From Bryobacterales bacterium (lineage in GTDB: Bacteria; Acidobacteriota; Terriglobia; Bryobacterales; Bryobacteraceae): a stretch of DNA of 64,000 bases. Below are positions 35,619-45,058 of this stretch, piece after piece. The translations under genes were made by a program, and so were the position numbers. The DNA is taken from NCBI GenBank assembly GCA_003163855.1, contig PLRJ01000159.1:107255-171254 (forward strand), read 5' to 3'. Within the stretch, counting starts at the first letter, position 1. Every line of letters starts with the position of its first letter. The notes below the pieces were generated by a model that was not told where the DNA came from, did no database searches, and saw only the letters and a list, made by a program, of their open reading frames with translations.

Positions 35619-36506
35619 ATGGCTTTGATGAAGAAATCCAGCAGACGTGAATGGTTAGGGCGCACGGCCGGAGCGGCCGCAGCGTTGGGCCTTGCGTCAG
35701 GTATGCGTGCGCAGGAATATAAGATTTCGGATGCCGACATCAAGCTCGGCGTTGCTTCTTACTCGTTCAAGAACTTCAGCCGCGAGCAGGCGATCCAGAT
35801 GATGAAGGAGCTTGGCACTCCTTATTTGAATGTCAAAGATTTTCATTTAAAGCTAGATAGTACGCCGGAACAGATTGACCAGGCAAAGAAGGAATTTGCG
35901 GAGGGAGGCATCATTCTTGTCGGCTGCGGCAACGTCAGCTTTCCCAGCACCGATACCGAAGAGATGATTCGCAGCAAGTTTGAATATGCCAAGCGCGCCG
36001 GATTTCCCTTGATTGTGTGCGCGCCGACTTCCGAAACGCTTCCCAAGATGGAGAAGTATGTCAAGGAGTACGACATTAAGATCGCGATCCATAACCATGG
36101 CCCGGAAGACAAACATTTCCCAACGCCGCAGAGCGTCCTCGAGGCGGTGAAGGGGATGGATCCACGCTGCGGCCTGTGCATGGATATCGGGCACACTTCG
36201 CGCACCGGCGCGGATATCGTGGAGTGGATTGGGAAGGCGGGTCCGCGTCTGCTGGACATGCATGCGAAAGACTTGACCGATCCGTTGGACAAAGATCCCC
36301 AGAAAGCGTTGCATAGCCAGGTGAATACCGGCCGGGGCATTCTGCCTATCGGCAAGGTGTTTGAGGAGTTGATCCGGATCAATTACAAGGGTTCAGTGAA
36401 TTTGGAATACGAGATTCACATGGACGATCCAATGCCTGGTATGCGGGAGAGCCTGGCGTATATGCGCGGCGTTCTGACGGGTTTGAGCGCAGCGCAAAAG
36501 GCCTAG
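35619..36506 (+). CDS. Exported sugar phosphate isomerase/epimerase-like protein
   Basis: 295 residues. The leader SSRREWLGRTAGAAAALGLASGMRAQ is a twin-arginine type signal. The body is an AP-endonuclease-2-like TIM barrel: KLGVASYSFKNFSREQAIQMMKELG, IAIHNHGPEDKHF, GLCMDIGHTSRTGADIVEW, LLDMHAKDLTD and VNLEYEIHMDDP. The His, Asp and Glu metal ligands are retained. The substrate is unknown; family members isomerise or epimerise sugars. It starts two bases after the ABC exporter gene and depends on the Tat system encoded in this window. Confidence 0.88.
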   Translation: MALMKKSSRREWLGRTAGAAAALGLASGMRAQEYKISDADIKLGVASYSFKNFSREQAIQMMKELGTPYLNVKDFHLKLDSTPEQIDQAKKEFAEGGIILVGCGNVSFPSTDTEEMIRSKFEYAKRAGFPLIVCAPTSETLPKMEKYVKEYDIKIAIHNHGPEDKHFPTPQSVLEAVKGMDPRCGLCMDIGHTSRTGADIVEWIGKAGPRLLDMHAKDLTDPLDKDPQKALHSQVNTGRGILPIGKVFEELIRINYKGSVNLEYEIHMDDPMPGMRESLAYMRGVLTGLSAAQKA

Positions 36507-36563
36507 GCGGGCCGCGAAAATGCCTTGAGAGTTAAGGTATTAGCTGGAAACCTTAACTTAAGA

Positions 36564-37298
36564 ATGCAAAACGTCGCCCAACCCAGCATGCGCGCAGAAA
36601 TTGACTACTACAACCAGCGCTGGCGGCAGTTCGAGTTCGCCAATTTGTATTCGCAGGAACGTTGCGTTTTCATTCTGCAGGCACTGCTGGAACTCGGGCT
36701 CGACAAGCCGCGTATCTGCGATCTAGGCTGTGGCGCGGGTTGGCTCACTAACATTTTGAGTTCGTTTGGTCCGAGCGTCGGCGTTGAACTTTCACCCGAT
36801 GCCGTTGAGGTGGCCAAACAGCGCTACCCCGGCGCGCAATTTGTCTGTGCGGACGCGACGGCATGGGAGCCGGAAGCCGGATCGTTCGACGTAGTCGTGA
36901 GCCAGGAAGTGATTGAGCATATCAGCGACAAGCCGAAGTATCTTTCTGTGGTGCATAGGGCGCTGAGGCCGGGCGGCTATCTGCTGATGACCACGCCGAA
37001 CCTGGACGTGCTGAATGCTATTCCAGACAGCGAGCGCAAGAGTGTGTGGGAAATTCAGCCGGTGGAGCTTCCGGTGTCAAGGCGGCAACTAACGACGCTT
37101 TTGCGATCCGCCGGATTCGAGATTGTGAAGACTTCTTCCGCGGTAAGAGGCTGCGGCCGGCTGGGAATGCACCGGTTGGTGAATTCCCATAAGTTGAATA
37201 AGCTGATGGAACAGGTGGGCCTGCATGTTGCTTGGAGCAGGTGGCTGCTAAAGCGCGATTTCGGGATGTACTTGACTACGGTGGCGCAACGGCTTTAG
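36564..37298 (+). CDS. Class I SAM-dependent methyltransferase
   Basis: 244 residues from the ATG at 36564; the track TTG lies 39 bases upstream. The SAM-binding loop RICDLGCGAGWLTNIL, acidic turn GVELSPDA, and FDVVVSQEVIEHISDKPKYL are standard, as is ALRPGGYLLMTTPN. The domain layout (Methyltransf_23/11, with a C-terminal VHSYTT-free region) resembles small-molecule or quinone/lipid methyltransferases, with no indication of substrate. It lies 57 bases after the isomerase-like gene. Confidence 0.85.
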   Translation: MQNVAQPSMRAEIDYYNQRWRQFEFANLYSQERCVFILQALLELGLDKPRICDLGCGAGWLTNILSSFGPSVGVELSPDAVEVAKQRYPGAQFVCADATAWEPEAGSFDVVVSQEVIEHISDKPKYLSVVHRALRPGGYLLMTTPNLDVLNAIPDSERKSVWEIQPVELPVSRRQLTTLLRSAGFEIVKTSSAVRGCGRLGMHRLVNSHKLNKLMEQVGLHVAWSRWLLKRDFGMYLTTVAQRL

Positions 37299-37454
37299 CT
37301 GTTGGCAGATCATCGGCCTGTTCGTGCTCCCCGTAAGCTTGGTTTCGGTGGCGCCAAAGTCCGAAGCTAGTTAAAGGACTGTCTCCTAGAGAATCGAGTT
37401 GATCCGACTGCGCTTTACCGGTCTGCCTTTATTCCGGGTCGCTCGCGGCATTTA

Positions 37455-38507
37455 TTAGAACGGGATTTCATTTAAAGAGATCTTCACGTATTTGATCCGC
37501 TTGCGGTTCCAGGTATACGTGATGTGAAGATTGCCGTCGCGATCCTGAATCATGGCTGGATAGGAGAACTCGCCGTCGCCTGTTTCCAGCGTGCGAAAGT
37601 CCTGGAATTCTCCGCCGTCGCGGCTGACGGCAACTACCAGAGGTGTTCGCTTGTCAGTTGATCTGTTATAGACCAGCACGATACGGCGGTCCTGCAGGGC
37701 AACCGCGTCGATGCCTGAGTTGGGGTTGGGCAGATCGATAGGCCGTGCCTCGGTCCAGGTGAGGCCCGCGTCTGGCGAATCCGCGATACAGATGCGGCCA
37801 ATTTTGCTGGTGGAACGCGCATAGAACCGAAGTTTTTTCCCGCCCATGGAAACTACGGAAGGCTGAATGATGCCATAGGTTTCAGACCATGCGAATGGGT
37901 AAGCATCGGGCGTCTGGCTGGGTGTCTCCTTCTTACCCGTTTGCGGTACCGTTATGGGCCCGAGGCGCTGCCACGATTTGCCGTTGTCAGTGCTACGTTC
38001 AATCCAGGCGGCCCAGGTGTGATAACTCTCCACAGAAGTACCGCTCACCACCGTGCCGTCATTCATCAGCAGCGGCTTGGTCCGTATGGGTCCAGTGACG
38101 CCGGCGGGCAGGTGCTCAATGGGCGACCAAGTGGCTCCGTCGTCATCGCTCCAGGCGCGCGCGGCTGACCAGCTTGTTGGGTTCGGTCCAAATTTGTAAT
38201 AGAACCAGAGACGGCTATCTTTCGTGTAGAAGATGACGGGGTTGTAAGTAGCGATGTTGGGTTCGCGCGCCATCTCTTTCGGAGCAGACCAGGAGCCGTC
38301 GTGCAAGCGCGAACCCCAGATGGCGACATCAGGCTTGCCTTCGGCCGTCCCCCCAAACCAGGTAGCGAGCAAGTCGCCATTGCGCAGTTCGACAACGTTA
38401 GAGGTGTGCGCTGAGGCGAAGGGCGCCTGGGTAAAGATAAAGACCGGATCCGATGCCATTGCGGCGGCTGAAACAATCAACGCTGCCGCCAATAGTTCAT
38501 ACTTCAC
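37455..38507 (-). CDS. Sialidase-like BNR repeat protein, secreted
   Basis: 350 residues with a signal peptide (MKYELLAAALIVSAAAMA) from a GTG. The propeller has Asp-box-like repeats (WSDDDGATWSP, RSTDNGKSWQR, DSPDAGLTWTE, VSRDGGEFQD) and the family-typical ATWFGGTAEGKPDVAIW. The usual catalytic Arg/Tyr/Glu constellation of true sialidases cannot be confirmed. It belongs to the BNR_2/exo-sialidase-like group frequent in Acidobacteria. The GTG overlaps the rpiA stop (GTGA), so the two are translationally coupled, an odd pairing of metabolism and secretion. Confidence 0.82.
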   Translation of the reverse strand: MKYELLAAALIVSAAAMASDPVFIFTQAPFASAHTSNVVELRNGDLLATWFGGTAEGKPDVAIWGSRLHDGSWSAPKEMAREPNIATYNPVIFYTKDSRLWFYYKFGPNPTSWSAARAWSDDDGATWSPIEHLPAGVTGPIRTKPLLMNDGTVVSGTSVESYHTWAAWIERSTDNGKSWQRLGPITVPQTGKKETPSQTPDAYPFAWSETYGIIQPSVVSMGGKKLRFYARSTSKIGRICIADSPDAGLTWTEARPIDLPNPNSGIDAVALQDRRIVLVYNRSTDKRTPLVVAVSRDGGEFQDFRTLETGDGEFSYPAMIQDRDGNLHITYTWNRKRIKYVKISLNEIPF

Positions 38508-39187
38508 GGAAGTGTCTTTACGCCTTGGGCCGAACCAATCAAGACTTTCTTCGCCATCCCCAGAAACAAGCCGTGCTCCATCACGCCGACGATGGAATCG
38601 AGTTCGCGTTGCAGAGCCAAGGGATCGTCAATGGGGCCGAAGGCGCAATCAAGAATGTAATTGCCGCCGTCGGTAACGAACGTTTTGCCTTCGCGAACGC
38701 GAAGGGTCGGGTTCCCGCCCACTTTCGTCAGAACGCGTTCGGTGGATTGCCAGCCGAACTGCGCCACTTCAACCGGAACCTTAAAATGGCTGCCGAGTTT
38801 TTCCACCAGCTTGGTTTCATCCACGATGATGACGAGCGAATTACTTGCATAAGCAACGATCTTTTCGCGCAACTGGTTGCCGCCGCCGCCTTTGATGAGA
38901 TTCAGCGTGCTGACCTCCACTTCGTCGGCACCGTCGATGGTGAGGTCGAGTTGCGTGTAGTCGGCAAAAGTCGCCAGGGGAATGTTCAAGCTTTTTGCTT
39001 GCGCGGCGGTTTTTTCAGATGTTGGAACGCCGACGATTTTCAGGCCTTGCTTTACGCGCTCACCAATGGCCGTGACCAAGAGGGTGGCGGTGGTCCCGGA
39101 ACCTAAGCCTACAACCATGCCGTTCTCTAGCAATTGCGCCGCGGCTACGGCGGCTTCCTGCTTCAGATCATTGATGCTTTCGCTCAT
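38504..39187 (-). CDS. rpiA: Ribose-5-phosphate isomerase A
   Basis: 227 residues, the RpiA length. It interconverts ribose 5-phosphate and ribulose 5-phosphate in the pentose phosphate pathway. Visible motifs are VGLGSGTTATLL, VPTSEKTAAQAKSLNIPL, DLTIDGADEVE, IKGGGGNQLREKIVAYAS, DETKLVEKLG and VPVEV. The catalytic Asp, Glu and Lys are all present. A secreted sialidase-like gene overlaps its stop. Erythrose 4-phosphate supply for DAHP synthase also depends on this pathway. Confidence 0.95.
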   Translation of the reverse strand: MSESINDLKQEAAVAAAQLLENGMVVGLGSGTTATLLVTAIGERVKQGLKIVGVPTSEKTAAQAKSLNIPLATFADYTQLDLTIDGADEVEVSTLNLIKGGGGNQLREKIVAYASNSLVIIVDETKLVEKLGSHFKVPVEVAQFGWQSTERVLTKVGGNPTLRVREGKTFVTDGGNYILDCAFGPIDDPLALQRELDSIVGVMEHGLFLGMAKKVLIGSAQGVKTLP

Positions 39188-39275
39188 GCCTTCTTATTGT
39201 CCAATATGCGCATTTCTCTGATATGGTGAGTAAATACTGGCAAGATACATACCAGAAAAGCGTCTTAATAGTGTT

Positions 39276-39404
39276 TATAATGCCTTGCTTTGCTTCGTTA
39301 TTATTGGCTTAGTCCGAACTCCGACGCTGCTCCCGTACTCTAAGATACCTACTCGGTCTGTTCTGAGGCGATGCCGGACGGTCAACCTCCGGCATCGCTT
39401 TCTT
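39276..39404 (+). ncRNA. Candidate leader or small RNA ending in an intrinsic terminator
   Basis: A perfect TATAAT (39276-39281) is followed by about 87 bases and then a perfect 11-bp hairpin, GCGATGCCGGA (39368-39378) and TCCGGCATCGC (39388-39398), with TTTCTT behind it. The kinase gene starts 45 bases later. No gene upstream on this strand would need this terminator, so the region makes either a short RNA or an attenuated leader. A ten-codon ORF (MPCFASLLLA) begins at 39280, too close to the -10 to be a credible leader of this transcript. No convincing -35 box was found. Confidence 0.5.
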
Positions 39405-39448
39405 ACGGCCGATTCACAGCGGTACTGTAAGAGGTAAGCAGCTTGCAA

Positions 39449-41329
39449 ATGCTCAGCGAGTCTAATTTTCGAGATCCGATACTGATCAACACAATAGGCC
39501 ATACGGCGGGCCTGCTGCTGTTCGGCTTTATCATCGCGCTGCTGCTGAGAGACCGGCGCGCCTACGCGCTTGGCGAAACCAGGCTTTCGATACTGGCAGC
39601 CGCGCTCGCTTTTGGCTGGAATGCCGGTTCGCTGATTGCGCTGGGAGCGAGCAACCTGGGGTCGCCCTTCATGCAAGTGGTTACAGCAGTAAGTTTCGCC
39701 GTGCTCAGCCTGCTACCGGCTGTTCTGCTGCAAGTGATACTCCGCGGACATTTAAAAACTGTGACACGCGCCGGTTACGCGATCAGTGCCGCCGCTATTG
39801 CGCTTCATGTGTCCGAGTTATTTGTTTCCAGTCCGGCGCCGCATCAAATCGCGCTGCTCTTGATCGGCGCCGGCTTTGCAGTGCTTACCGTGATTAGCGG
39901 GGCGATTAAAAGGAAGTCGCTGGCGGAAATGCAGGTTGCGCCAGCGGAGTGGTTCTCGCTCGCTTGCCTGCTACTGTTTGCCAGTTCGTTTCCGCATTTC
40001 GGCTATGAACATTCACGCTCGCCGTGGGCGGCTGAGATAACCTGGCATCACATCGGCATTCCGGTAGCTTTGGTAGTCATCCTCCAGGATTACCGTTTTC
40101 TTCTCCTCGATACGTTCATCAGGTTCCTGATGAACTCTTGCCTGGCGGCTGCTTATCTGACTGGCTTATTTGCCGTGAACCGGCGATTTCATTTGGCCGA
40201 TCTGATTGCGTCGAATTCTTACCTGCTCGGCTTCGCGCTTGTGCTTCTTTGCCTTTCACTCATTCAGTTTGCCCATGTTCGCAATCGGCTGCAGCAATGG
40301 ATTGGCGCAGCGTTGTTCCACCGCCAAAATCTCGATGATCGAATGCGCCGCATCACATTACTCGGAAGTCAGGCGCATTCGGAGGAGGAACTGATATTGG
40401 GCACAGCGGGCGAGGTCGCGGGACACTTCCGGGCGGATCGCTTTGAAGTGATTTCCGAATCCTCTATACCGGCGACGCTCGGATTGGGCTTGGCCACCGA
40501 CAAGGTGGCGACGGACTTCTCGTGGGCCGAAGCGCAAATACCATTGCGCTTTTCCAGTGGGCAAACCAGCTTGCTGCTTACCGGACAGCGCCGTGGGAGG
40601 CAGCGATATTTAAGCGAAGATCTGGAAGACATGCGCCGCCTTGGTACCGTAATCGTGGAACAAGTGGAACGATTCCGCTCTGAGGAACTGAAACGCCTGG
40701 CGGCACAGGCCGAGCTGCGCGCGCTGCAGGCTCAAATCAATCCACACTTTTTATTCAACGCCTTCAATACGCTCTACGGGACAATTGACCGAGGTTCAGC
40801 CGATGCGCGGCGGCTGGTACTGAATCTTACTGATATCTTCCGTTACTTCCTGCAAGGAGATCGATCGGTAATTGCGCTCTCCGAAGAACTGCGAATCGTC
40901 AAAGCATACCTCGAGATTGAAGCGTTGCGGCTAGGAGACCGGCTCGAATCCGAGATTGACGTCTCCGATGCAGCTTTGCCAGTTGTTATTCCTATCCTCG
41001 CGATACAACCATTAGTCGAAAACGCCGTGAAGCATGGGGTTGCATCCAAAGCAGGTAGTGGACGCGTTGTTTTGCGGGCTCACGTGACCGGCGGGATACT
41101 GCAGGTGACGGTGGAAGACTTCAGTCTCGGCCCGGTTGGCAGCGGAGCCCAGTCCGCTCTTGGTTCCGGTGTCGGTCTAGTGAACGTTCGCCGCCGGTTG
41201 AACCTTTCCTATGGACCGCAGGCGAGTCTCGATGTTTGTCACGAAGACCGCGGCACGGTCGTCACTCTGAAAATACCGACCTCAGTTTATCCGCTCGGCC
41301 TGGGATCGGAAGTGCAGCTTGCAGGTTGA
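39449..41329 (+). CDS. LytS-type histidine kinase
   Basis: 626 residues from the ATG at 39449 (the track uses a TTG six bases upstream). Seven or eight N-terminal helices (about 15-280), a GAF-like linker, then the LytS-family kinase core: the phosphoacceptor histidine in ALQAQINPHFLFNAFNTLYG and the ATP-binding QPLVENAVKHGV and GSGVGLVNVRRRLNLSYG. It senses an unknown membrane signal and phosphorylates the LytTR regulator whose gene overlaps its 3' end by 11 bases. A terminator hairpin precedes the gene. Confidence 0.92.
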   Translation: MLSESNFRDPILINTIGHTAGLLLFGFIIALLLRDRRAYALGETRLSILAAALAFGWNAGSLIALGASNLGSPFMQVVTAVSFAVLSLLPAVLLQVILRGHLKTVTRAGYAISAAAIALHVSELFVSSPAPHQIALLLIGAGFAVLTVISGAIKRKSLAEMQVAPAEWFSLACLLLFASSFPHFGYEHSRSPWAAEITWHHIGIPVALVVILQDYRFLLLDTFIRFLMNSCLAAAYLTGLFAVNRRFHLADLIASNSYLLGFALVLLCLSLIQFAHVRNRLQQWIGAALFHRQNLDDRMRRITLLGSQAHSEEELILGTAGEVAGHFRADRFEVISESSIPATLGLGLATDKVATDFSWAEAQIPLRFSSGQTSLLLTGQRRGRQRYLSEDLEDMRRLGTVIVEQVERFRSEELKRLAAQAELRALQAQINPHFLFNAFNTLYGTIDRGSADARRLVLNLTDIFRYFLQGDRSVIALSEELRIVKAYLEIEALRLGDRLESEIDVSDAALPVVIPILAIQPLVENAVKHGVASKAGSGRVVLRAHVTGGILQVTVEDFSLGPVGSGAQSALGSGVGLVNVRRRLNLSYGPQASLDVCHEDRGTVVTLKIPTSVYPLGLGSEVQLAG

Positions 41330-42086
41330 AAAGCTCAGCGTCCTGATAGTGGACGACGAAGTGATCGCGCGCAGGGTCCTCCGGCAAGAACTGGAATGCT
41401 TGCAGCATGTCTCAGTAGTGGGTGAAGCGGACAATGGCGAAACTGCTTTGCGCCAAATTGCGAGCCTAAAGCCGGATCTGGTGCTTCTCGATATACAAAT
41501 GCCCGCGATGAGTGGTTTTGAAGTGCTGGGTCACCTTACCGGCGGTTTCATGCCGGTGGTGATTATGGTTACCGCGTTCGACCAGCATGCGCTGCAGGCC
41601 TTTGAGGCCGGCGCCGTCGATTACCTGCTGAAGCCGGTCAGCCAGCCTAGATTGCAGCAATCGGTAGAGCGTGCAGCGCGTCTACGACGGCACCCGCAGG
41701 CGGTGGCAGAAGACATCGCTCACCTGCAGCGAATGACTCCCGGCGGTTCTGATGCGCGTCTGCAAAAGATTGTTGGTAAAGCGGGAGATGAATTCTTCCT
41801 GCTGAACCCGGAGGAAATATTGGCGTTTCAAGCAAGCGGCGATACTGTCTGGATACTCACCGCCAAACAGCGCTACCTAGCGACACAGAATCTCAAGACT
41901 CTTGAGGACCGTCTAGGCAGCACATTTTTCCGCCGCATCCACCGCAACGCCTTAGTGAATGTAGATCAGATTCGCAAAATGAGCATTCTCACCAGCCAGC
42001 GCTGGCTCATCACTCTCAGCAATGGCCTGGAGTTTGTCGTGAGCAAACGCCAGGCGCACCGCGTACGGGATGTACTTCAGTGGTGA
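41319..42086 (+). CDS. LytTR-type response regulator
   Basis: 255 residues from a TTG that overlaps the kinase gene by 11 bases. The receiver domain (1-120) has VDDEVIAR, the phosphoacceptor in DLVLLDIQMPAMSG, ITAF-like MVTAFDQHA and LLKPVSQPRL. The LytTR DNA-binding domain (about 150-255) has the classic end FFRRIHRNALVNVDQIRKM and VVSKRQAHRVRDVL. It binds direct repeats at target promoters; no such repeats were identified here. The 3' end overlaps the convergent lhgO gene by 10 bases. Confidence 0.93.
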   Translation: MQVEKLSVLIVDDEVIARRVLRQELECLQHVSVVGEADNGETALRQIASLKPDLVLLDIQMPAMSGFEVLGHLTGGFMPVVIMVTAFDQHALQAFEAGAVDYLLKPVSQPRLQQSVERAARLRRHPQAVAEDIAHLQRMTPGGSDARLQKIVGKAGDEFFLLNPEEILAFQASGDTVWILTAKQRYLATQNLKTLEDRLGSTFFRRIHRNALVNVDQIRKMSILTSQRWLITLSNGLEFVVSKRQAHRVRDVLQW

Positions 42087-43291
42087 GTCACTTGCTCATG
42101 CCCGGCGCCAATGCACTTACTGGCAATCATCTCGCCGATCGGTATAGCCGATGTCGCGGCGGGCGAAGGGGCGTTGCAGACATGAAGCATGCGGTCGGTC
42201 TCGACGAAAAGGAAGTCGTGAACCAACGCGCCATTGCGCATCACCGCCTGGGCGCGGATGCCGGTCTTTTCGGGAAGCAGGTCGTCGATAGTCAAGGACG
42301 GGCAGTACTTTCGGCATTCCTTCAGGTAGCCGTGCTTCCACAGAGAGTTTCGCATCTCCACAACGCCTGATTTGAAGTTGGACGCGATGGTCTTCCAGAA
42401 TCCCGGGAACGCCAGGTATTCACGCATGTCCTTCCAGTTGGTTGAAAACTTGGGATAGCGGTCGCGAGCAAAGCCAAGCACCGCATTCGGTCCAACCGTG
42501 ACTCCGCCGTCGATCATGCGCGTGAGATGAATGCCCAGGAATGGAAGATCAGGATCGGGAATCGGATAGATCAGATGACGGACGATGTCGTTTTTCTTTG
42601 CGGGAAGGCGATAGTATTCACCACGAAAGGGAATGATCTGGTGGTCGATTTTGCAGCCGGCGATTCTTGCCAGCCGGTCAGACTGCAGTCCCGCACAGGC
42701 GATTAATTGTTTGGCTCTCCAACGCTGCTTACCGGAGCAAATGACGACCTCCGAGGCGTCTTCCTTGATCCCATCCACCTGGACTCCGAAGCATATCTCT
42801 CCGCCCTGCGAACGAATCACCCGGCCCATCGCTTCCGAGACGAGTTTGTAATCGACGATTCCGGTGGACTTAACAAACAGCGCACCCAAGCCAGTAATAT
42901 TCGGCTCGCGCCGCCGCAACTCGGTTGCGTCCAGCTCCTCCACCTCGATTTCATTCTTCGCGGCGCGCTCAACCAAGCCCTTCATCCGCTCGGCTTCCAG
43001 CAAGTTAGTAGCGACCAGAAGCTTGCCGCAGACTTCATAAGGAATCGCATGCTGCTGGCAAAAAGTCTTGGTGGCAATTGCGCCGCGACGGCAGAGTTGC
43101 GCCTTCAGGCTGCCTGGCTGATAGTAAATGCCCGCGTGAATGACGCCGCTGTTACGGCCAGTCTGATGCTGGGCCAGAGCATTCTCCTGCTCGAGAATGA
43201 TGAGGCTTGCTCCGGGCCTCTTCTTCAGCAGTTCCATGCCAGCCGCTAGGCCGACGATGCCGCCGCCGATTACACAATAGTCATAGACCAT
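42077..43291 (-). CDS. lhgO: L-2-hydroxyglutarate oxidase/dehydrogenase
   Basis: 404 residues. The FAD-binding DYCVIGGGIVGLAAGMELL opens a DAO-type flavoprotein. The block GRNSGVIHAGIYYQPGSLKAQLCRRG and RGEYYRL are LhgO-specific and distinguish it from glycerol 3-phosphate dehydrogenases. It oxidises L-2-hydroxyglutarate to 2-oxoglutarate at the membrane. It is the last gene of the leftward polysaccharide operon, eight bases after the RfbC-like gene, where its role is unclear; LhgO-like proteins do recur in such loci. Confidence 0.9.
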   Translation of the reverse strand: MVYDYCVIGGGIVGLAAGMELLKKRPGASLIILEQENALAQHQTGRNSGVIHAGIYYQPGSLKAQLCRRGAIATKTFCQQHAIPYEVCGKLLVATNLLEAERMKGLVERAAKNEIEVEELDATELRRREPNITGLGALFVKSTGIVDYKLVSEAMGRVIRSQGGEICFGVQVDGIKEDASEVVICSGKQRWRAKQLIACAGLQSDRLARIAGCKIDHQIIPFRGEYYRLPAKKNDIVRHLIYPIPDPDLPFLGIHLTRMIDGGVTVGPNAVLGFARDRYPKFSTNWKDMREYLAFPGFWKTIASNFKSGVVEMRNSLWKHGYLKECRKYCPSLTIDDLLPEKTGIRAQAVMRNGALVHDFLFVETDRMLHVCNAPSPAATSAIPIGEMIASKCIGAGHEQVTHH

Positions 43292-43298
43292 GCAGTCT

Positions 43299-43829
43299 CT
43301 ATTTCACAAAATCCGGGTACAAGGCGTCACGATCCGTAATGCTCGCAACTGGCAGCGGCCACTCAATACCGAAAGCCGGATCATTCCAGCGGACTCCGGC
43401 AGCTGACTCAGCCGAGTACGTTTCAGTCATCTGATAGAAGATCTCCGTTTCGGCGGTCAAGGTTTGAAAGCCATGTGCGAATCCCGGAGGAACGTAAACT
43501 CCCATGCGATTGTTGGCAGTGAGTTCAAAGGACAGCCAGCGGCAATACGTTTCTGAGTGCGGCCGCAGATCGACAATCACGTCATAGGCGGCGCCCATGG
43601 TGCAACGCACCAGTTTCCCTTCAGCATGAGGCTGGCGCTGAAAGTGCAAGCCGCGCAGAGTTCCTGCCAATCGATTCCAAGATACACTGCATTGCACAAA
43701 CGACCCGGGCAGGCCATTGATGCTGAACTCGTCGCGGCAGAATGTTCGGGCGAAGAGGCCACGCTCGTCTTCTCGCGGCTGAATGCGAACCATGAACGCA
43801 CCGTCAAGTAACGTTTTCTCAAAGATCAT
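43299..43829 (-). CDS. rfbC: dTDP-4-dehydrorhamnose 3,5-epimerase-like protein
   Basis: 176 residues of cupin fold. The catalytic histidine lies in LRGLHFQRQPHAEGKLVRC, with the late DVIVDLRPHSETYCRW and PPGFAHGFQTL blocks and VRWNDPAFGIEWP near the end, all RfbC signatures. In a dTDP pathway it makes dTDP-4-keto-rhamnose; here the neighbouring RfbF points instead to a CDP-sugar, so it may epimerise a CDP-4-keto sugar. It overlaps the methyltransferase stop by one base. Confidence 0.88.
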   Translation of the reverse strand: MIFEKTLLDGAFMVRIQPREDERGLFARTFCRDEFSINGLPGSFVQCSVSWNRLAGTLRGLHFQRQPHAEGKLVRCTMGAAYDVIVDLRPHSETYCRWLSFELTANNRMGVYVPPGFAHGFQTLTAETEIFYQMTETYSAESAAGVRWNDPAFGIEWPLPVASITDRDALYPDFVK

Positions 43830-45058
43830 CAGAATATCTGTAGTGCAGGAATAGGAACTGCAAAGCTGCCGCCCCAGCCGCGAATCTGCGACATCTGCTG
43901 TGAAATCTCATCCTTTAAATTCCAAGGTAGGATTAGAACGTAGTCAGGGCGCGTTTCGTAGATCTTTTCCGGGCCATAAATGGGAATGCGGCTGCCTGGC
44001 AGGTAGAGACCTTGCTTGTGGGGACTACGATCAACGGTGTACGCGATTAAGTCAGGACCGACGCCACAGTAATTCAGTAGCGTGTTGCCCTTAGCTGGCG
44101 CGCCATAGCCGGCCACTGACTTACCCTTATGCCGGCAATCGATGAGGAATTCGAGCAAGCCGCATTTCACCTCCGCAACACGGGATCCGAAACCTTGGTA
44201 GGTATCTAGAGAGTGGAGCCCGGCGCTTGCTTCCGAACGGCGTAGAGCCAGAACTTTTTCAGTGATGGCATAGGCAGCACAAGCGACATGTTTGCCATAA
44301 ATACGGAGCGAACCTCCATGAGTACTCAGTTCATCGACATCGAAGACGGCCAGCCCGAAGCGCGAGAAAATCTCCTCCACGGCGATTAGCGAGAAGTAGG
44401 AGAAGTGCTCGTGATAAATGGTGTCAAACTGATTCTCAGCCATCAGGCGAAGCAAATGGGGGAACTCGAGAGTCACAACGCCGTGGGGCTTTAGCAGACG
44501 CCGGATACCTTCGACAAATGAATGCAGGTCGGGCACATGAGCAAATACATTGTTGCCAACGATCAGATCCGCTTTGCCTTCGCTGGCAAGTACAGCGGCT
44601 GAGTCACGTCCGAAGAACTCGACGCGCGTTGGTATGCCCTTGGCAACAGCCGCTTCCGCCACGTTCGCCGCTGGCTCAATGCCAAGAACCGGAATGCCCT
44701 TGGCGACAAAATACTGCAGCAAATAGCCGTCGTTGCTGGCAATCTCCACAACCTTGGAGGCAGATCCAAGCTGCAACCGCTTGGCTATATTTTCAGCATA
44801 TGTACGCGCATGCTCAAGCCAGCTGGTCGAAAACGACGAAAAGTAAGCGTAGTCGGAGAAGATCGCCTCAGGCGTTTCGAACTCTTCAAGCTGGACCAGC
44901 AGGCACGCCTCGCAAACGTAGGCGCAGAGCGGATAGAACGGCTCCATTTTATGAAGCTGCTCGTTCGTCAGATATGAATTGGCAAGTGGCGAAACGCCGA
45001 GATCGGCAAAAATCCGAGTCAGGGGAAAGGAACAATTGCGGCATTTGCTTTCAGCCAT
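43829..45058 (-). CDS. Sugar C-methyltransferase, TylCIII/NDP-hexose type
   Basis: 409 residues from the ATG at 45058 ([21 protein letters not shown]). An N-terminal zinc-binding part with Cys pairs (KCRNCS and YVCEACLL) is followed by the SAM-binding core [15 protein letters not shown] and a C-terminal Methyltransf_14 part with [16 protein letters not shown]. This three-part form methylates a carbon of 4-keto-6-deoxy NDP-sugars. Its start overlaps the rfbF stop. It fits a branched CDP-sugar pathway. Confidence 0.9.
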   Translation of the reverse strand: MAESKCRNCSFPLTRIFADLGVSPLANSYLTNEQLHKMEPFYPLCAYVCEACLLVQLEEFETPEAIFSDYAYFSSFSTSWLEHARTYAENIAKRLQLGSASKVVEIASNDGYLLQYFVAKGIPVLGIEPAANVAEAAVAKGIPTRVEFFGRDSAAVLASEGKADLIVGNNVFAHVPDLHSFVEGIRRLLKPHGVVTLEFPHLLRLMAENQFDTIYHEHFSYFSLIAVEEIFSRFGLAVFDVDELSTHGGSLRIYGKHVACAAYAITEKVLALRRSEASAGLHSLDTYQGFGSRVAEVKCGLLEFLIDCRHKGKSVAGYGAPAKGNTLLNYCGVGPDLIAYTVDRSPHKQGLYLPGSRIPIYGPEKIYETRPDYVLILPWNLKDEISQQMSQIRGWGGSFAVPIPALQIF

